Positions 1-6,654 of a DNA stretch of 28,552 nt are shown here, piece by piece (position 1 is the stretch's first letter; each line of letters starts with the position of its first letter). Made by a program: the position numbers and the translations under genes. The notes under the pieces were generated by a model, which was not told the origin of the DNA, made no database searches, and saw only the letters and a program-made list of their open reading frames with translations. The DNA lies in assembly GCA_934183135.1 (NCBI GenBank), contig CAKPRX010000018.1, positions 1-28,552 of the forward strand. Reading direction: 5' to 3'. This stretch comes from an uncultured Prevotella sp. GTDB taxonomy: Bacteria; Bacteroidota; Bacteroidia; Bacteroidales; Bacteroidaceae.

Positions 1-1562
1 GTCTTGTACTTGGCGCGCAGGTCGGCGGCTATGCCGTCCAGCAGGGACTGTGCTAAAGTCTTGGAAGCCGTCCGTGGAATACCGGCGCTGAGCAGCCCGT
101 CGTTAAAGTGGGTAGTACAGATAGCCAGAGAGCCCGTCAGGTCCTTGCCGTTGTACGTGAAGCCCGCGTCGCTGTGTACGGCCAGCGAAAGTTCGATGGG
201 CACCATCTTGCCGGTCATCGTGGGCATGTACACGGAGCCTCCGGCGAGCCAGTTGGTCATCAGCGGGCGCGTGTTGATGTCGTCGCTATAGTCGTCGAGC
301 CCTCCCTTGGAACTATACACGCTGTAAGGCGCGCCCGACCACTGGGCCGTGTAGCGCGCAGCTTCCATGGCACGCGGCATGCCGCTGCCCATGCCACCGC
401 GCTGGATGTTGCCCATGCCGCCACCAAAGCGGACGGCGTCGGTGGTAACGATACCGCGGTGCGAAGCCTGGTTGGTAACGACCACACGGTTGGCCTCGCT
501 ATAACCCTGGTCAAAGTAGAAGGTGCCGAGGTAGACCCATGTGCCGCCGCCCATCTGCTGGTTGACGCGGAAACGAGTCTCCTGGCCGCCATGGCACACG
601 ATGTACTCGGCATCGTCTACGCTATTGCGCTGGGTCTGATAGCTCACATACACAGCGTAGCGGCCGGCCTCGGGGATGTTGGGGGTGTACACGGCCAGGC
701 TTATCTTGTTCTTACTCTTCGTAGTACGTGCCATGCGGGCAGTGCCGGCGCAGAAGGGGTTGTCGCCATCGGTGAGAATGGTGTGGCGCGCGGCAAAGCC
801 ACGTTCGGCCGTGGTCTGCCACTGGCGGCCGCCCTGCGTTATCTCCTCGTAGCGGCTGCCGGGAGGCGTGGTGTCGTTGTCGACCACCACCTCGTGGGGC
901 TGCCAGTCGCGTTCGCGGGGTGTAAACACGTTGGCCCCGGCTTTCTCGAGCATAGGTATGAGGTAGGGCACCACCAATGTGGGCGTAAAGAGGTCCTCGG
1001 TGGTGGCAAAAAGACTGGGGCGCTGCCACTTCCACGCCCCCTTGCGCTGGTCGTAGTAGCGTCCATGACTGGCGTAGACCGTCAGGTGACGGTTGTACAG
1101 TCCCCGGCTGATGGGGTATGGCCTGGAGGCGTTGCGTACCCATGGCTGGCCCTTGTAGTCGATGCGGCCCCACATGCGGGTGGCTCCTCCCTGGTCGTAG
1201 TCGGGGGCGGCGGCCAGCAGGTCGATGGTGGTGCCGTTGACGGCGATGCGCAACTTGTAGTCGCGATAGACTGCGGGCAGCAGACGGCTTATCTTCTTAT
1301 AAATCTTCTGTACCGTCTCGGGCGTAAAGTCCTGTGCGGCAAAGGCATCGTTGGCCATGAGCGTCACGGTGTGAGCCTTGGTGTCTATGTGGTAATCTGC
1401 CAGGCGCGCCTGGAGGTAGCCTGAGTGGCTCGGCAGCTTGTAGTTCAGAAAATAGCTGTCCAGCCGGCGCTGTGTGGTAGCGTCGAGTACCCCGTTCTGC
1501 GCCATGGCGGCGGTGGTACCTATCAGGGCTACAGCCATGAGGGCTATCCATCTACGGTACAT
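1..1562 (-). CDS. Secreted N-acetylmuramoyl-L-alanine amidase-like protein with golvesin-type domain (C-terminus cut by window edge)
   Basis: The reading frame starts at ATG 1560-1562 and stays open to the window edge, so 520 residues are seen and the C-terminus is missing. Residues 1-21 form a signal peptide ending AMA-Q. Residues about 161-216 look like the first half of an Amidase_3 zinc amidase: SHG with H166, E189 in TTED, then a segment GANVFTPRERD. Residues about 290-382 match the golvesin C-terminal-like beta domain (GRYAVYVSY, then DAVRFGGG). The amidase fold seems to resume after it with VHSDAG, H463. H166, E189 and H463 would be the zinc ligands. Homologues in Bacteroides are often labelled xanthan lyase, a label not supported by the motifs here. 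A role in cell-wall or surface glycan cleavage is inferred. The start lies 3 bases after the stop of the upstream acyltransferase gene, so the two are probably cotranscribed. Confidence 0.75.
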   Translation of the reverse strand, partial: MYRRWIALMAVALIGTTAAMAQNGVLDATTQRRLDSYFLNYKLPSHSGYLQARLADYHIDTKAHTVTLMANDAFAAQDFTPETVQKIYKKISRLLPAVYRDYKLRIAVNGTTIDLLAAAPDYDQGGATRMWGRIDYKGQPWVRNASRPYPISRGLYNRHLTVYASHGRYYDQRKGAWKWQRPSLFATTEDLFTPTLVVPYLIPMLEKAGANVFTPRERDWQPHEVVVDNDTTPPGSRYEEITQGGRQWQTTAERGFAARHTILTDGDNPFCAGTARMARTTKSKNKISLAVYTPNIPEAGRYAVYVSYQTQRNSVDDAEYIVCHGGQETRFRVNQQMGGGTWVYLGTFYFDQGYSEANRVVVTNQASHRGIVTTDAVRFGGGMGNIQRGGMGSGMPRAMEAARYTAQWSGAPYSVYSSKGGLDDYSDDINTRPLMTNWLAGGSVYMPTMTGKMVPIELSLAVHSDAGFTYNGKDLTGSLAICTTHFNDGLLSAGIPRTASKTLAQSLLDGIAADLRAKYK

Positions 1563-1565
1563 CAC

Positions 1566-2123
1566 TTATTCTACGTCTCCTATCGTAAAGAGCTCGGGCC
1601 GCTTGCCCTTTACATCTTTATAATATAGCTTGATGGTACACATGTCCTCTTCGGCGTGGCCCGTGGGCATGATGGTCTTGGTGCAGCGTATCTCGCGCCG
1701 CTCGTAGTCGAGTGCGTAGAGCAGGATGGGTATCCGGGCTTTCAGGGCGATGAAGTAGAAGCCCATCTTCCACTCCGGGGCGAGCGAGCGTGTGCCCTCG
1801 GGCGTGATACACAGCCTGAAGGTGTCGCGGTTAGTGGCTGTCTGAGCCAGGTAGTCGGTCATGCTGGTGTGGCGTCTACGCTCTACGGGTATGCCGCCCA
1901 TCTTTCTGAACAGCGCGCCCAATGGCCAGAAAAACCACTCGCGCTTCATCAGGAAGTTGGTCTTCATGCCCGTTGCCGCGGCGTACAACTGGCCCATAAT
2001 GAAGTCCCAGTTGCTGGTATGTGGGGCCAGGCAGATGATGAACTTGGCGGGGTGGTCTACGGTGATGGTCGTGGTCCACCCCATGCGCTTATATAGTATC
2101 CATCGACATAGTCTCTGTAGCAT
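1566..2123 (-). CDS. Lysophospholipid acyltransferase family protein (PlsC-like)
   Basis: A 185-residue protein with the acyltransferase motifs in order: HTSNWD (HX4D, residues about 35-40), a GGIPVER block near residues 75-81 and PEGTR near residues 108-112. The HX4D His and Asp are the usual catalytic pair. The family moves acyl chains from acyl-ACP or acyl-CoA onto lysophosphatidate or related lipids at the inner membrane face. At 185 residues it is shorter than canonical PlsC (about 240), matching the short Bacteroidales paralogues often called glycerol acyltransferases; the exact acceptor is unknown. It sits 11 bases after the small gene upstream and 3 bases before the amidase-like gene, which suggests one operon. 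Confidence 0.85.
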   Translation of the reverse strand: MLQRLCRWILYKRMGWTTTITVDHPAKFIICLAPHTSNWDFIMGQLYAAATGMKTNFLMKREWFFWPLGALFRKMGGIPVERRRHTSMTDYLAQTATNRDTFRLCITPEGTRSLAPEWKMGFYFIALKARIPILLYALDYERREIRCTKTIMPTGHAEEDMCTIKLYYKDVKGKRPELFTIGDVE

Positions 2124-2134
2124 GGCTTGGCGTA

Positions 2135-2407
2135 TTAATGGAGGTTGTTGAGCTGGTCTATAATCTCACTGACCTGCTTGTTAAACTCGCTGATGGTGAA
2201 TTTGTAATATTTTTTGGCTGTTATGCCCGGCTCTGGAAACGACACGCGGCGGATGAAGTCGGCGTGTACGCTGATAACCGACTTGAAGATGGGCTCTATC
2301 ATCTCCTTGTCTTTCTCGGCCCCATAGAGCGAAGTGGCTACACACTCGGCAAACAACTCGGTACATACGGCGTGGATGGCACGCTTCAAATCTCTCTTGC
2401 TACTCAT
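2135..2407 (-). CDS. Small conserved-looking protein of unknown function
   Basis: A 90-residue protein, charged and probably mainly helical, with no signal peptide or membrane segment. I do not recognise a named domain. It begins MSSKRDLKRAIHAV and contains a Cys pair region (CTELFAECV), and its C-terminal half (KYYKFTISEFNKQVSEIIDQL) looks amphipathic helical. It is the first gene of a three-gene minus-strand cluster with the acyltransferase and the amidase-like protein. A promoter-like TATCTTTG (minus strand, 2556-2563) lies about 150 bases upstream. Coding status is supported by its position, its tight spacing to the next gene (11 bases) and its uninterrupted, protein-like composition. Confidence 0.7.
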   Translation of the reverse strand: MSSKRDLKRAIHAVCTELFAECVATSLYGAEKDKEMIEPIFKSVISVHADFIRRVSFPEPGITAKKYYKFTISEFNKQVSEIIDQLNNLH

Positions 2408-2555
2408 AGTTTTTGACTTTTTAGTAAGGTGTTTTTGTGGCTCCCGTACCTGGCTGCGATGGCAGGGCTGTGGCCTCTGTGGCTGTCAGCCTCCTGTCGG
2501 CTGGCCGTGCTGCCTGTATGCCGACAGGCGCTGTGACGGAAGTCTCTATGTTCGA

Positions 2556-2563
2556 CAAAGATA
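2556..2563 (-). promoter_or_regulatory. Candidate -7 box for the three-gene minus-strand cluster
   Basis: Reads TATCTTTG on the minus strand, a full match to the Bacteroidota -7 consensus TAnnTTTG. No clear -33 TTTG sits at the ideal distance. It would give a leader of roughly 140 bases before the start at 2407. Confidence 0.4.
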
Positions 2564-2658
2564 GGAAAAAAAAGGCAAATGCAAGTGCAGTTTCCAAAAA
2601 AAATAAACGGGGGAGTCGTTTTCTCTTTTTTTTCTTTCGATATGTCAGTTAAAAAGAC

Positions 2659-2666
2659 TAACTTTG
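2659..2666 (+). promoter_or_regulatory. Candidate -7 box upstream of the PPi-phosphofructokinase gene
   Basis: TAACTTTG fits TAnnTTTG exactly and is preceded by a T-rich tract. It is the only full match I found between 2640 and 3046 on the plus strand. Transcription from here would give an untranslated leader of about 375 bases before the start at 3047. Confidence 0.4.
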
Positions 2667-2863
2667 CAGCCGAAAAGATGCCCCCTTGTCCAAGGTGAGA
2701 CTATCTCTGCATTTCTAAAGACGGCTCCCGGTGGAGAAATGTAAAATGGTAGAAAGGTACGAGAGCGTTTTGCAAGGTAAAAGGTAAAAGCGTAAAAAGG
2801 TAAAAAGCGCTCCCTGTGTACAGGTGCAGGTTTGCCATCCGCCAATATGGGCCACGTGAAATG

Positions 2864-2943
2864 TAAAGACCGACCTTCGCGATTCTAAAGACCGGTCTCC
2901 AGCTCGCTAATGACGGCTCCCAGCTCGCTAAAGGTGGCTCCGG
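2864..2943 (+). repeat. Degenerate 21-22 bp tandem repeat, about four units
   Basis: Units begin TAAAGACCG (2864), TAAAGACCG (2886), TAATGACGG (2908) and TAAAGGTGG (2929), so spacing is 22, 22 and 21 bases. The last three also share CTCC near the middle, and AGCTCGC closes the second and third units. A lone related unit (CTAAAGACGGCTCCC) occurs at 2715-2729. The period resembles the 21-bp arrays near 13.4 kb and 22.85 kb, although the unit sequence differs. Confidence 0.6.
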
Positions 2944-3046
2944 CTAACGGGGCGGTGGCAGCCTGTGTCTTCGGGACGCTCCTGGAGAGCCCTTGGGACG
3001 ATACCCTTGTCGAAGAAGTTTATAACAACATATACACTAAGTAACA

Positions 3047-4690
3047 ATGAAAAAAAGTCTTTTGCAGAAAGAACGCGCTGCATATCAGCCCAAGCTGCCA
3101 AAGGGCCTTCAGGGTGCCGTAAAGGTACAGGAAGGCGCGCCTACACAGAGCGTAGGCGATCAGGAAGAAATCAAGAAACTGTTCCCCCACACCTATGGCA
3201 TGCCCCTGGTGGAGTTTGTACCCGGTGATGAGGCCAAGAGCCAGAAAATCAACGTGGGTGTCATCCTCTCTGGCGGTCAGGCTCCTGGCGGCCACAACGT
3301 CATCAGCGGTATCTTCGACGCCGTGAAGAAACTCAACCCCGAGAACAAACTCTATGGTTTCCTCATGGGTCCTGGTGGCCTGGTTGACCACAACTATATG
3401 GAGCTCACCGCCGACATCATCGACGAGTACCGTAACACAGGTGGCTTCGACATGATAGGCTCGGGCCGTACCAAGCTGGAGAAGGTAGACCAGTTCGAGA
3501 AAGGACTGGAGATAATACGCGAGCTGAATATCAACGCTATCGTTATCATCGGTGGCGACGACTCTAACACCAACGCCTGTGTGCTGGCCGAGTACTATGC
3601 TGCCAAGAACTACGGCGTACAGGTTATCGGCGCACCTAAGACCATCGACGGCGACCTGAAGAACGACCAGATAGAGACTTCTTTCGGATTTGACACAGCT
3701 ACCAAGACTTACTCGGAGGTTATCGGCAACATCGAGCGTGATGCCAACTCGGCCCGCAAGTACTGGCACTTTATCAAGCTGATGGGTCGCTCGGCCTCGC
3801 ACATCGCCCTGGAGTGCGCCCTGCAGACTCAGCCTAACATCTGCCTTATCTCTGAGGAGATAGAGAAGAAGGATATGACGCTGAACCAGATCGTTGAGGG
3901 CATAGCTCAGTCGGTGGCCGACCGCGCAGCCGCTGGCAACAACTTCGGAGTAGTCCTCATCCCCGAGGGACTCATCGAGTTTATCCCCTCGATAGGCCGC
4001 CTGATAGACGAGCTTAACGACCTGCTCGCCGCACACGGAGATGAGTACAAGAATCTGGAGGCTGACGAGCAGAAGAAGTACATCCTGGCTCATCTGAGCG
4101 CTGCCAACGCCGAAACGTTCAAGACCCTGCCCGCCGATGTGGCTCGCCAGCTCTCACTGGACCGCGACCCGCACGGAAACGTACAGGTTTCGCTCATAGA
4201 GACCGAGAAACTTATCTCGGACATGGTGGCCGACAAGCTGGCCGAGTGGAAGGCCGAGGGCAAGTTCGTAGGCAAGTTTGCCGCCCTGCATCACTTCTTC
4301 GGTTACGAGGGCCGCTGCGCCGCTCCTTCTAACTTCGATGCCGACTACTGCTACGCCCTGGGTGTTAGCGCTGTTCAGCTTATCGCTAACGGCAAGACCG
4401 GCTACATGGCTATCGTCAAGAACACTACAGCTTCTACCGACGAGTGGAAGGCTGGTGGCGTGCCCATCACTATGATGATGAATATGGAGCGCCGCAACGG
4501 CGAGATGAAGCCTGTTATCCGCAAGGCTCTCGTAGAACTGGACGGCAAGCCCTTCAAGAAGTTTGCCGAGAAGCGCGACGAGTGGGCCAAGGAGACCTGT
4601 TATGTTTATCCCGGTCCTATCCAGTACTGGGGCCCGGCCTCTGTGTGCGACCGTACTACCCGCACGCTGGCTTTGGAGCAGGGAGAGTAA
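3047..4690 (+). CDS. pfp: Diphosphate--fructose-6-phosphate 1-phosphotransferase (PPi-dependent phosphofructokinase)
   Basis: A 547-residue enzyme of the long PPi-PFK type, about the usual 550 residues. It phosphorylates fructose 6-phosphate to fructose 1,6-bisphosphate using pyrophosphate, reversibly, in cytoplasmic glycolysis. Visible motifs: GVILSGGQAPGGHN (71-84) for phosphate binding, GGDDSNT (169-175), where the second Asp replaces the Gly of ATP-PFKs and favours PPi, PKTIDGDL (197-204) with Lys198 and the catalytic Asp201, and MGRSASH (246-252) for sugar phosphate binding. ATG 3047 is preceded by an AT-rich leader; MKKSLLQKERAAYQPKL is a normal N-terminus for this group. It is followed by a strong hairpin terminator at 4708-4750 and seems monocistronic. 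Confidence 0.95.
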   Translation: MKKSLLQKERAAYQPKLPKGLQGAVKVQEGAPTQSVGDQEEIKKLFPHTYGMPLVEFVPGDEAKSQKINVGVILSGGQAPGGHNVISGIFDAVKKLNPENKLYGFLMGPGGLVDHNYMELTADIIDEYRNTGGFDMIGSGRTKLEKVDQFEKGLEIIRELNINAIVIIGGDDSNTNACVLAEYYAAKNYGVQVIGAPKTIDGDLKNDQIETSFGFDTATKTYSEVIGNIERDANSARKYWHFIKLMGRSASHIALECALQTQPNICLISEEIEKKDMTLNQIVEGIAQSVADRAAAGNNFGVVLIPEGLIEFIPSIGRLIDELNDLLAAHGDEYKNLEADEQKKYILAHLSAANAETFKTLPADVARQLSLDRDPHGNVQVSLIETEKLISDMVADKLAEWKAEGKFVGKFAALHHFFGYEGRCAAPSNFDADYCYALGVSAVQLIANGKTGYMAIVKNTTASTDEWKAGGVPITMMMNMERRNGEMKPVIRKALVELDGKPFKKFAEKRDEWAKETCYVYPGPIQYWGPASVCDRTTRTLALEQGE

Positions 4691-4707
4691 CTATACATTA
4701 TTATATA

Positions 4708-4750
4708 TGCACCGGTGGCCTGCTGTGAGCAGTGGGCACCGGTGCATTTT
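4708..4750 (+). terminator. Rho-independent terminator after the PPi-phosphofructokinase gene
   Basis: Perfect 10-bp inverted arms TGCACCGGTG (4708-4717) and CACCGGTGCA (4737-4746), followed directly by TTTT. It begins 17 bases after the stop codon. The gene downstream starts only 6 bases later, so its expression needs read-through or an unseen promoter. Confidence 0.8.
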
Positions 4751-4755
4751 CTTAC

Positions 4756-5628
4756 ATGGAGAAACGTAGGACTACACACCGCAGCCCGTCGGCCGGTCGC
4801 CGTCGTGGCCGTAGCAATCGCTCATCGCGTGGGCATGGCTCCCTCTTCAGCCGTAGCCGTCTGCCGCAGTGGGCTTTTTGGCTTGGTGGTCTCTGTGTGG
4901 CTTTCCTCTACTGCTGGGCTTTCTATTACTTCTTTGTCGGCCCCACCGGGTTTCGCTGGCGAGCACTCTATGGCGACTCTAAGTATCCCGACGGTTACGA
5001 GATACACGGTATCGACATATCTCATTACCAGGGACAGATAGACTGGGACGAGCTACAGCACGCCATGATTGGCGGCTGTCCTCTTCGCTTCATTATCATC
5101 AAATCGACTGAGGGCGCGAGTCGTATGGACACCAATTTCAACGACAACTTTGACAACGCGCTCGAATATGGATTCATCCGTGGTGCCTATCACTTCTGGA
5201 GCAACAAGTCTTCGGCTCGCGAGCAGGCGTATTACTTCCTCAAGCAGGTACGTCTTGAGGAGGGCGATCTTCCTCCTATCCTCGACATCGAGCATGCGCC
5301 TAAGGACAAGTCGGTCGAGGACTTCCAGCGCGACGTGCTTACCTGGCTCCACATAGTAGAGGACCGCTATCATGTCAAGCCTATCCTCTACACTTACTAC
5401 AAGTTCAAGGAGCGCTACCTGAGTGCTCCCGTCTTTGACGACTATCCCTACTGGATAGCCCATTACTATGTACCCAAGGTAGAATACAAAGGCGCGTGGA
5501 AATTCTGGCAACATACCGATGCCGGCCGTCTTCCCGGCATCAAGGGGTATGTCGATTTCAATGTGTATAACGGTTCTTACTACGACCTGAAAAAACTTAC
5601 CATCGGTAGTAAGGAAGACGTGTACTGA
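4756..5628 (+). CDS. Membrane-anchored GH25 (lysozyme-like) muramidase
   Basis: The 290-residue protein starts at ATG 4756; an in-frame GTG at 4732 lies inside the terminator hairpin and was not used. The N-terminus is strongly basic (residues 1-36), followed by one membrane segment at about 38-61, so the protein is probably a type II inner-membrane protein with its enzyme domain in the periplasm. The GH25 domain covers about 82-290: GIDISHYQG (D87), IKSTEG, ISHYQ-type strand order, GAYHFW, and the catalytic DIE (D177, E179), then YPYWIAHYY and WQHTD. GH25 enzymes cut the beta-1,4 bond between MurNAc and GlcNAc. A role in peptidoglycan remodelling is inferred. It ends 16 bases from the convergent prmA stop. 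Confidence 0.88.
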   Translation: MEKRRTTHRSPSAGRRRGRSNRSSRGHGSLFSRSRLPQWAFWLGGLCVAFLYCWAFYYFFVGPTGFRWRALYGDSKYPDGYEIHGIDISHYQGQIDWDELQHAMIGGCPLRFIIIKSTEGASRMDTNFNDNFDNALEYGFIRGAYHFWSNKSSAREQAYYFLKQVRLEEGDLPPILDIEHAPKDKSVEDFQRDVLTWLHIVEDRYHVKPILYTYYKFKERYLSAPVFDDYPYWIAHYYVPKVEYKGAWKFWQHTDAGRLPGIKGYVDFNVYNGSYYDLKKLTIGSKEDVY

Positions 5629-5643
5629 CAGAGGCGTTGTCAG
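5625..5643. terminator. Short hairpin between convergent genes
   Basis: CTGACA (5625-5630) and TGTCAG (5638-5643) form a 6-bp stem with a 7-base loop that spans the stop codon of the GH25 gene and nearly reaches the prmA stop. No T tract follows, so terminator activity is uncertain. Confidence 0.25.
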
Positions 5644-5644
5644 C

Positions 5645-6505
5645 TTACGCTCTGCCGAACACTAAGCAGGCCCAGTCGCCCAGTGTGTGCCGGGCCGCCT
5701 CGTGCAGGTCTAAGGCAGTGGCCCGCTCGCTCAGCATGGGTATGTCGGTAGGGTAGAAGCCGCTTAGTATAAGTGTGGCGCCGGGTGCCATGACCCGTAC
5801 GAACCGCTCCATGTCGGCCAGCAGTATGTTGCGGTTTATATTGGCCATCACCACGTCGAACGGAGTGGTCAGCGTGTCGGTCACGCGGGCATCGCCTAAC
5901 CTTATGTCCAGCGCTACGTGATTGATGTCGCCATTGTGGCGCGCATTGTTGACACTCCACTCATCTATGTCGTACCCCACACAGGCCACGGCCCCTAACT
6001 TGGCAGCCGCGATAGACAGTATGCCCGTGCCCGTGCCGCAGTCCAAGGTGCGGAGTCCCCGCAGATCCGTGTCGAGCAGCGTGGCTATTATCATCTGTGT
6101 GGTTTCGTGCGTGCCCGTACCAAAAGCCTGTCGCGCGTCGATACCTATCAGGATGGCGCCCTCGTCGGCCGGTGGGACTGGCAGCTTGGCATCGTAAATT
6201 ACCATCCGGTGGTCTATGCGGATGGGCTCAAATCCCTGTTCCTCCCATTCCCTGTTCCAGTCTTGGTCTTCCACCTTATTAATAGTGTACGATATGGTTA
6301 CCCCGTCAATGGGGAAATCGGCCAGGGCCTGCTCCAGCGCGTCGCGGTCCATCAGCTGCTCCTGTACATAGCCGTCCAGTCCGCTGGGTGTGTCTTCAAA
6401 CGATTCAAAACCGGCCTCGCCAGCCATGTCGGCTATCAGGTCTTTTACAGTTTGCGTCAGCGCGGGGGGGCACTGTATGCAGAAGTGAGCTGCCAGGTAT
6501 CTCAT
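5645..6505 (-). CDS. prmA: Ribosomal protein L11 methyltransferase
   Basis: A 286-residue class I SAM-dependent methyltransferase. PrmA trimethylates ribosomal protein L11 in the cytoplasm. The N-terminal about 90 residues match the L11-recognition part. The link region has DWNREWEEQGFEPI (82-95), then FGTGTHETT (128-136), which is typical of PrmA, motif I LDCGTGTGILS (154-164), an acidic SAM-ribose site GYDID (177-181), and ANINRNIL (221-228), the family's NxxxxxL signature. Length is normal. The start ATG at 6503-6505 lies about 33 bases downstream of a transcription start predicted from the TAAATTTG box at 6546-6553. Confidence 0.93.
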   Translation of the reverse strand: MRYLAAHFCIQCPPALTQTVKDLIADMAGEAGFESFEDTPSGLDGYVQEQLMDRDALEQALADFPIDGVTISYTINKVEDQDWNREWEEQGFEPIRIDHRMVIYDAKLPVPPADEGAILIGIDARQAFGTGTHETTQMIIATLLDTDLRGLRTLDCGTGTGILSIAAAKLGAVACVGYDIDEWSVNNARHNGDINHVALDIRLGDARVTDTLTTPFDVVMANINRNILLADMERFVRVMAPGATLILSGFYPTDIPMLSERATALDLHEAARHTLGDWACLVFGRA

Positions 6506-6545
6506 AGTGTCGCGTAGTGATGATTAAACATTTCTAATTCGGTTG

Positions 6546-6553
6546 CAAATTTA
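6546..6553 (-). promoter_or_regulatory. Candidate -7 box for prmA
   Basis: TAAATTTG on the minus strand fits TAnnTTTG. Distance to the prmA start gives a short leader of about 30-35 bases, typical of this phylum. Confidence 0.55.
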
Positions 6554-6561
6554 TAAAAAAT

Positions 6562-6596
6562 AGGGAAAAACCTACCATTGTTTAGGGTTTTTCCTT
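6562..6596. repeat. Inverted repeat between divergent promoters (operator candidate)
   Basis: AGGGAAAAACC (6562-6572) and GGTTTTTCCTT (6586-6596) form 11-base arms with one G-T mismatch, spaced by 13 bases. The element lies between the prmA -7 box and the plus-strand -7 box at 6596-6603, over the expected -33 region of both. It could be an operator or chance AT-rich symmetry. Confidence 0.35.
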
Positions 6597-6603
6597 AATT
6601 TTG
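6596..6603 (+). promoter_or_regulatory. Candidate -7 box for the Tyr/Gly-rich protein and FadL-like gene
   Basis: TAATTTTG matches TAnnTTTG. A TTG/TTT cluster at 6578-6583 lies upstream where a -33 element would sit. Confidence 0.5.
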
Positions 6604-6618
6604 CAGCTGCAATGGTGC

Positions 6619-6626
6619 TATTTTTG
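6619..6626 (+). promoter_or_regulatory. Second candidate -7 box, tandem to the one at 6596
   Basis: TATTTTTG also fits TAnnTTTG, 23 bases downstream of the first box. Its predicted start site, near 6633, would place the ATGs at 6655, 6661 and 6667 in the transcript and exclude more upstream starts. Confidence 0.4.
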
Positions 6627-6654
6627 CACTATGAAAATTGTAGAGATAATAATT

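Larger units (their letters stand above)
2408..3046. other. Long intergenic region with divergent promoter boxes and repeats, no convincing gene
   Basis: These 639 bases separate divergent transcription units. From left to right they hold the minus-strand leader, a minus-strand -7 box (2556-2563), AT-rich DNA with A and T tracts, a plus-strand -7 box (2659-2666), a small imperfect hairpin (CATTTC 2710-2715 with GAAATG 2736-2741, inner CTCC/GGAG), a run of GTAAAA direct repeats (starts 2741, 2777, 2784, 2792, 2800) and 21-22 bp tandem repeats (2864-2943). A 66-codon minus-strand frame at 2645-2845 is not convincing. The part after 2666 may be a long 5' leader of the phosphofructokinase gene. 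Confidence 0.55.

Noticed and set aside
108..1424. 438-codon plus-strand frame opposite the amidase-like gene
   Set aside because: The minus-strand frame shows a signal peptide, zinc-site motifs and a golvesin-like domain; the plus frame is rich in Val, Gly, Ala and His without pattern.
2645..2845. 66-codon minus-strand frame in the long intergenic region
   Set aside because: It covers the promoter box, hairpin and GTAAAA repeats and lacks protein-like order or a start signal.
3020..4093. 357-codon minus-strand frame opposite the PPi-phosphofructokinase gene
   Set aside because: Shadow of a clear enzyme gene; no start signals and no domain.
4732..4755. GTG at 4732 as the start of the GH25 gene
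   Set aside because: It lies inside the terminator hairpin. ATG 4756 gives the expected basic N-terminus just before the membrane segment.
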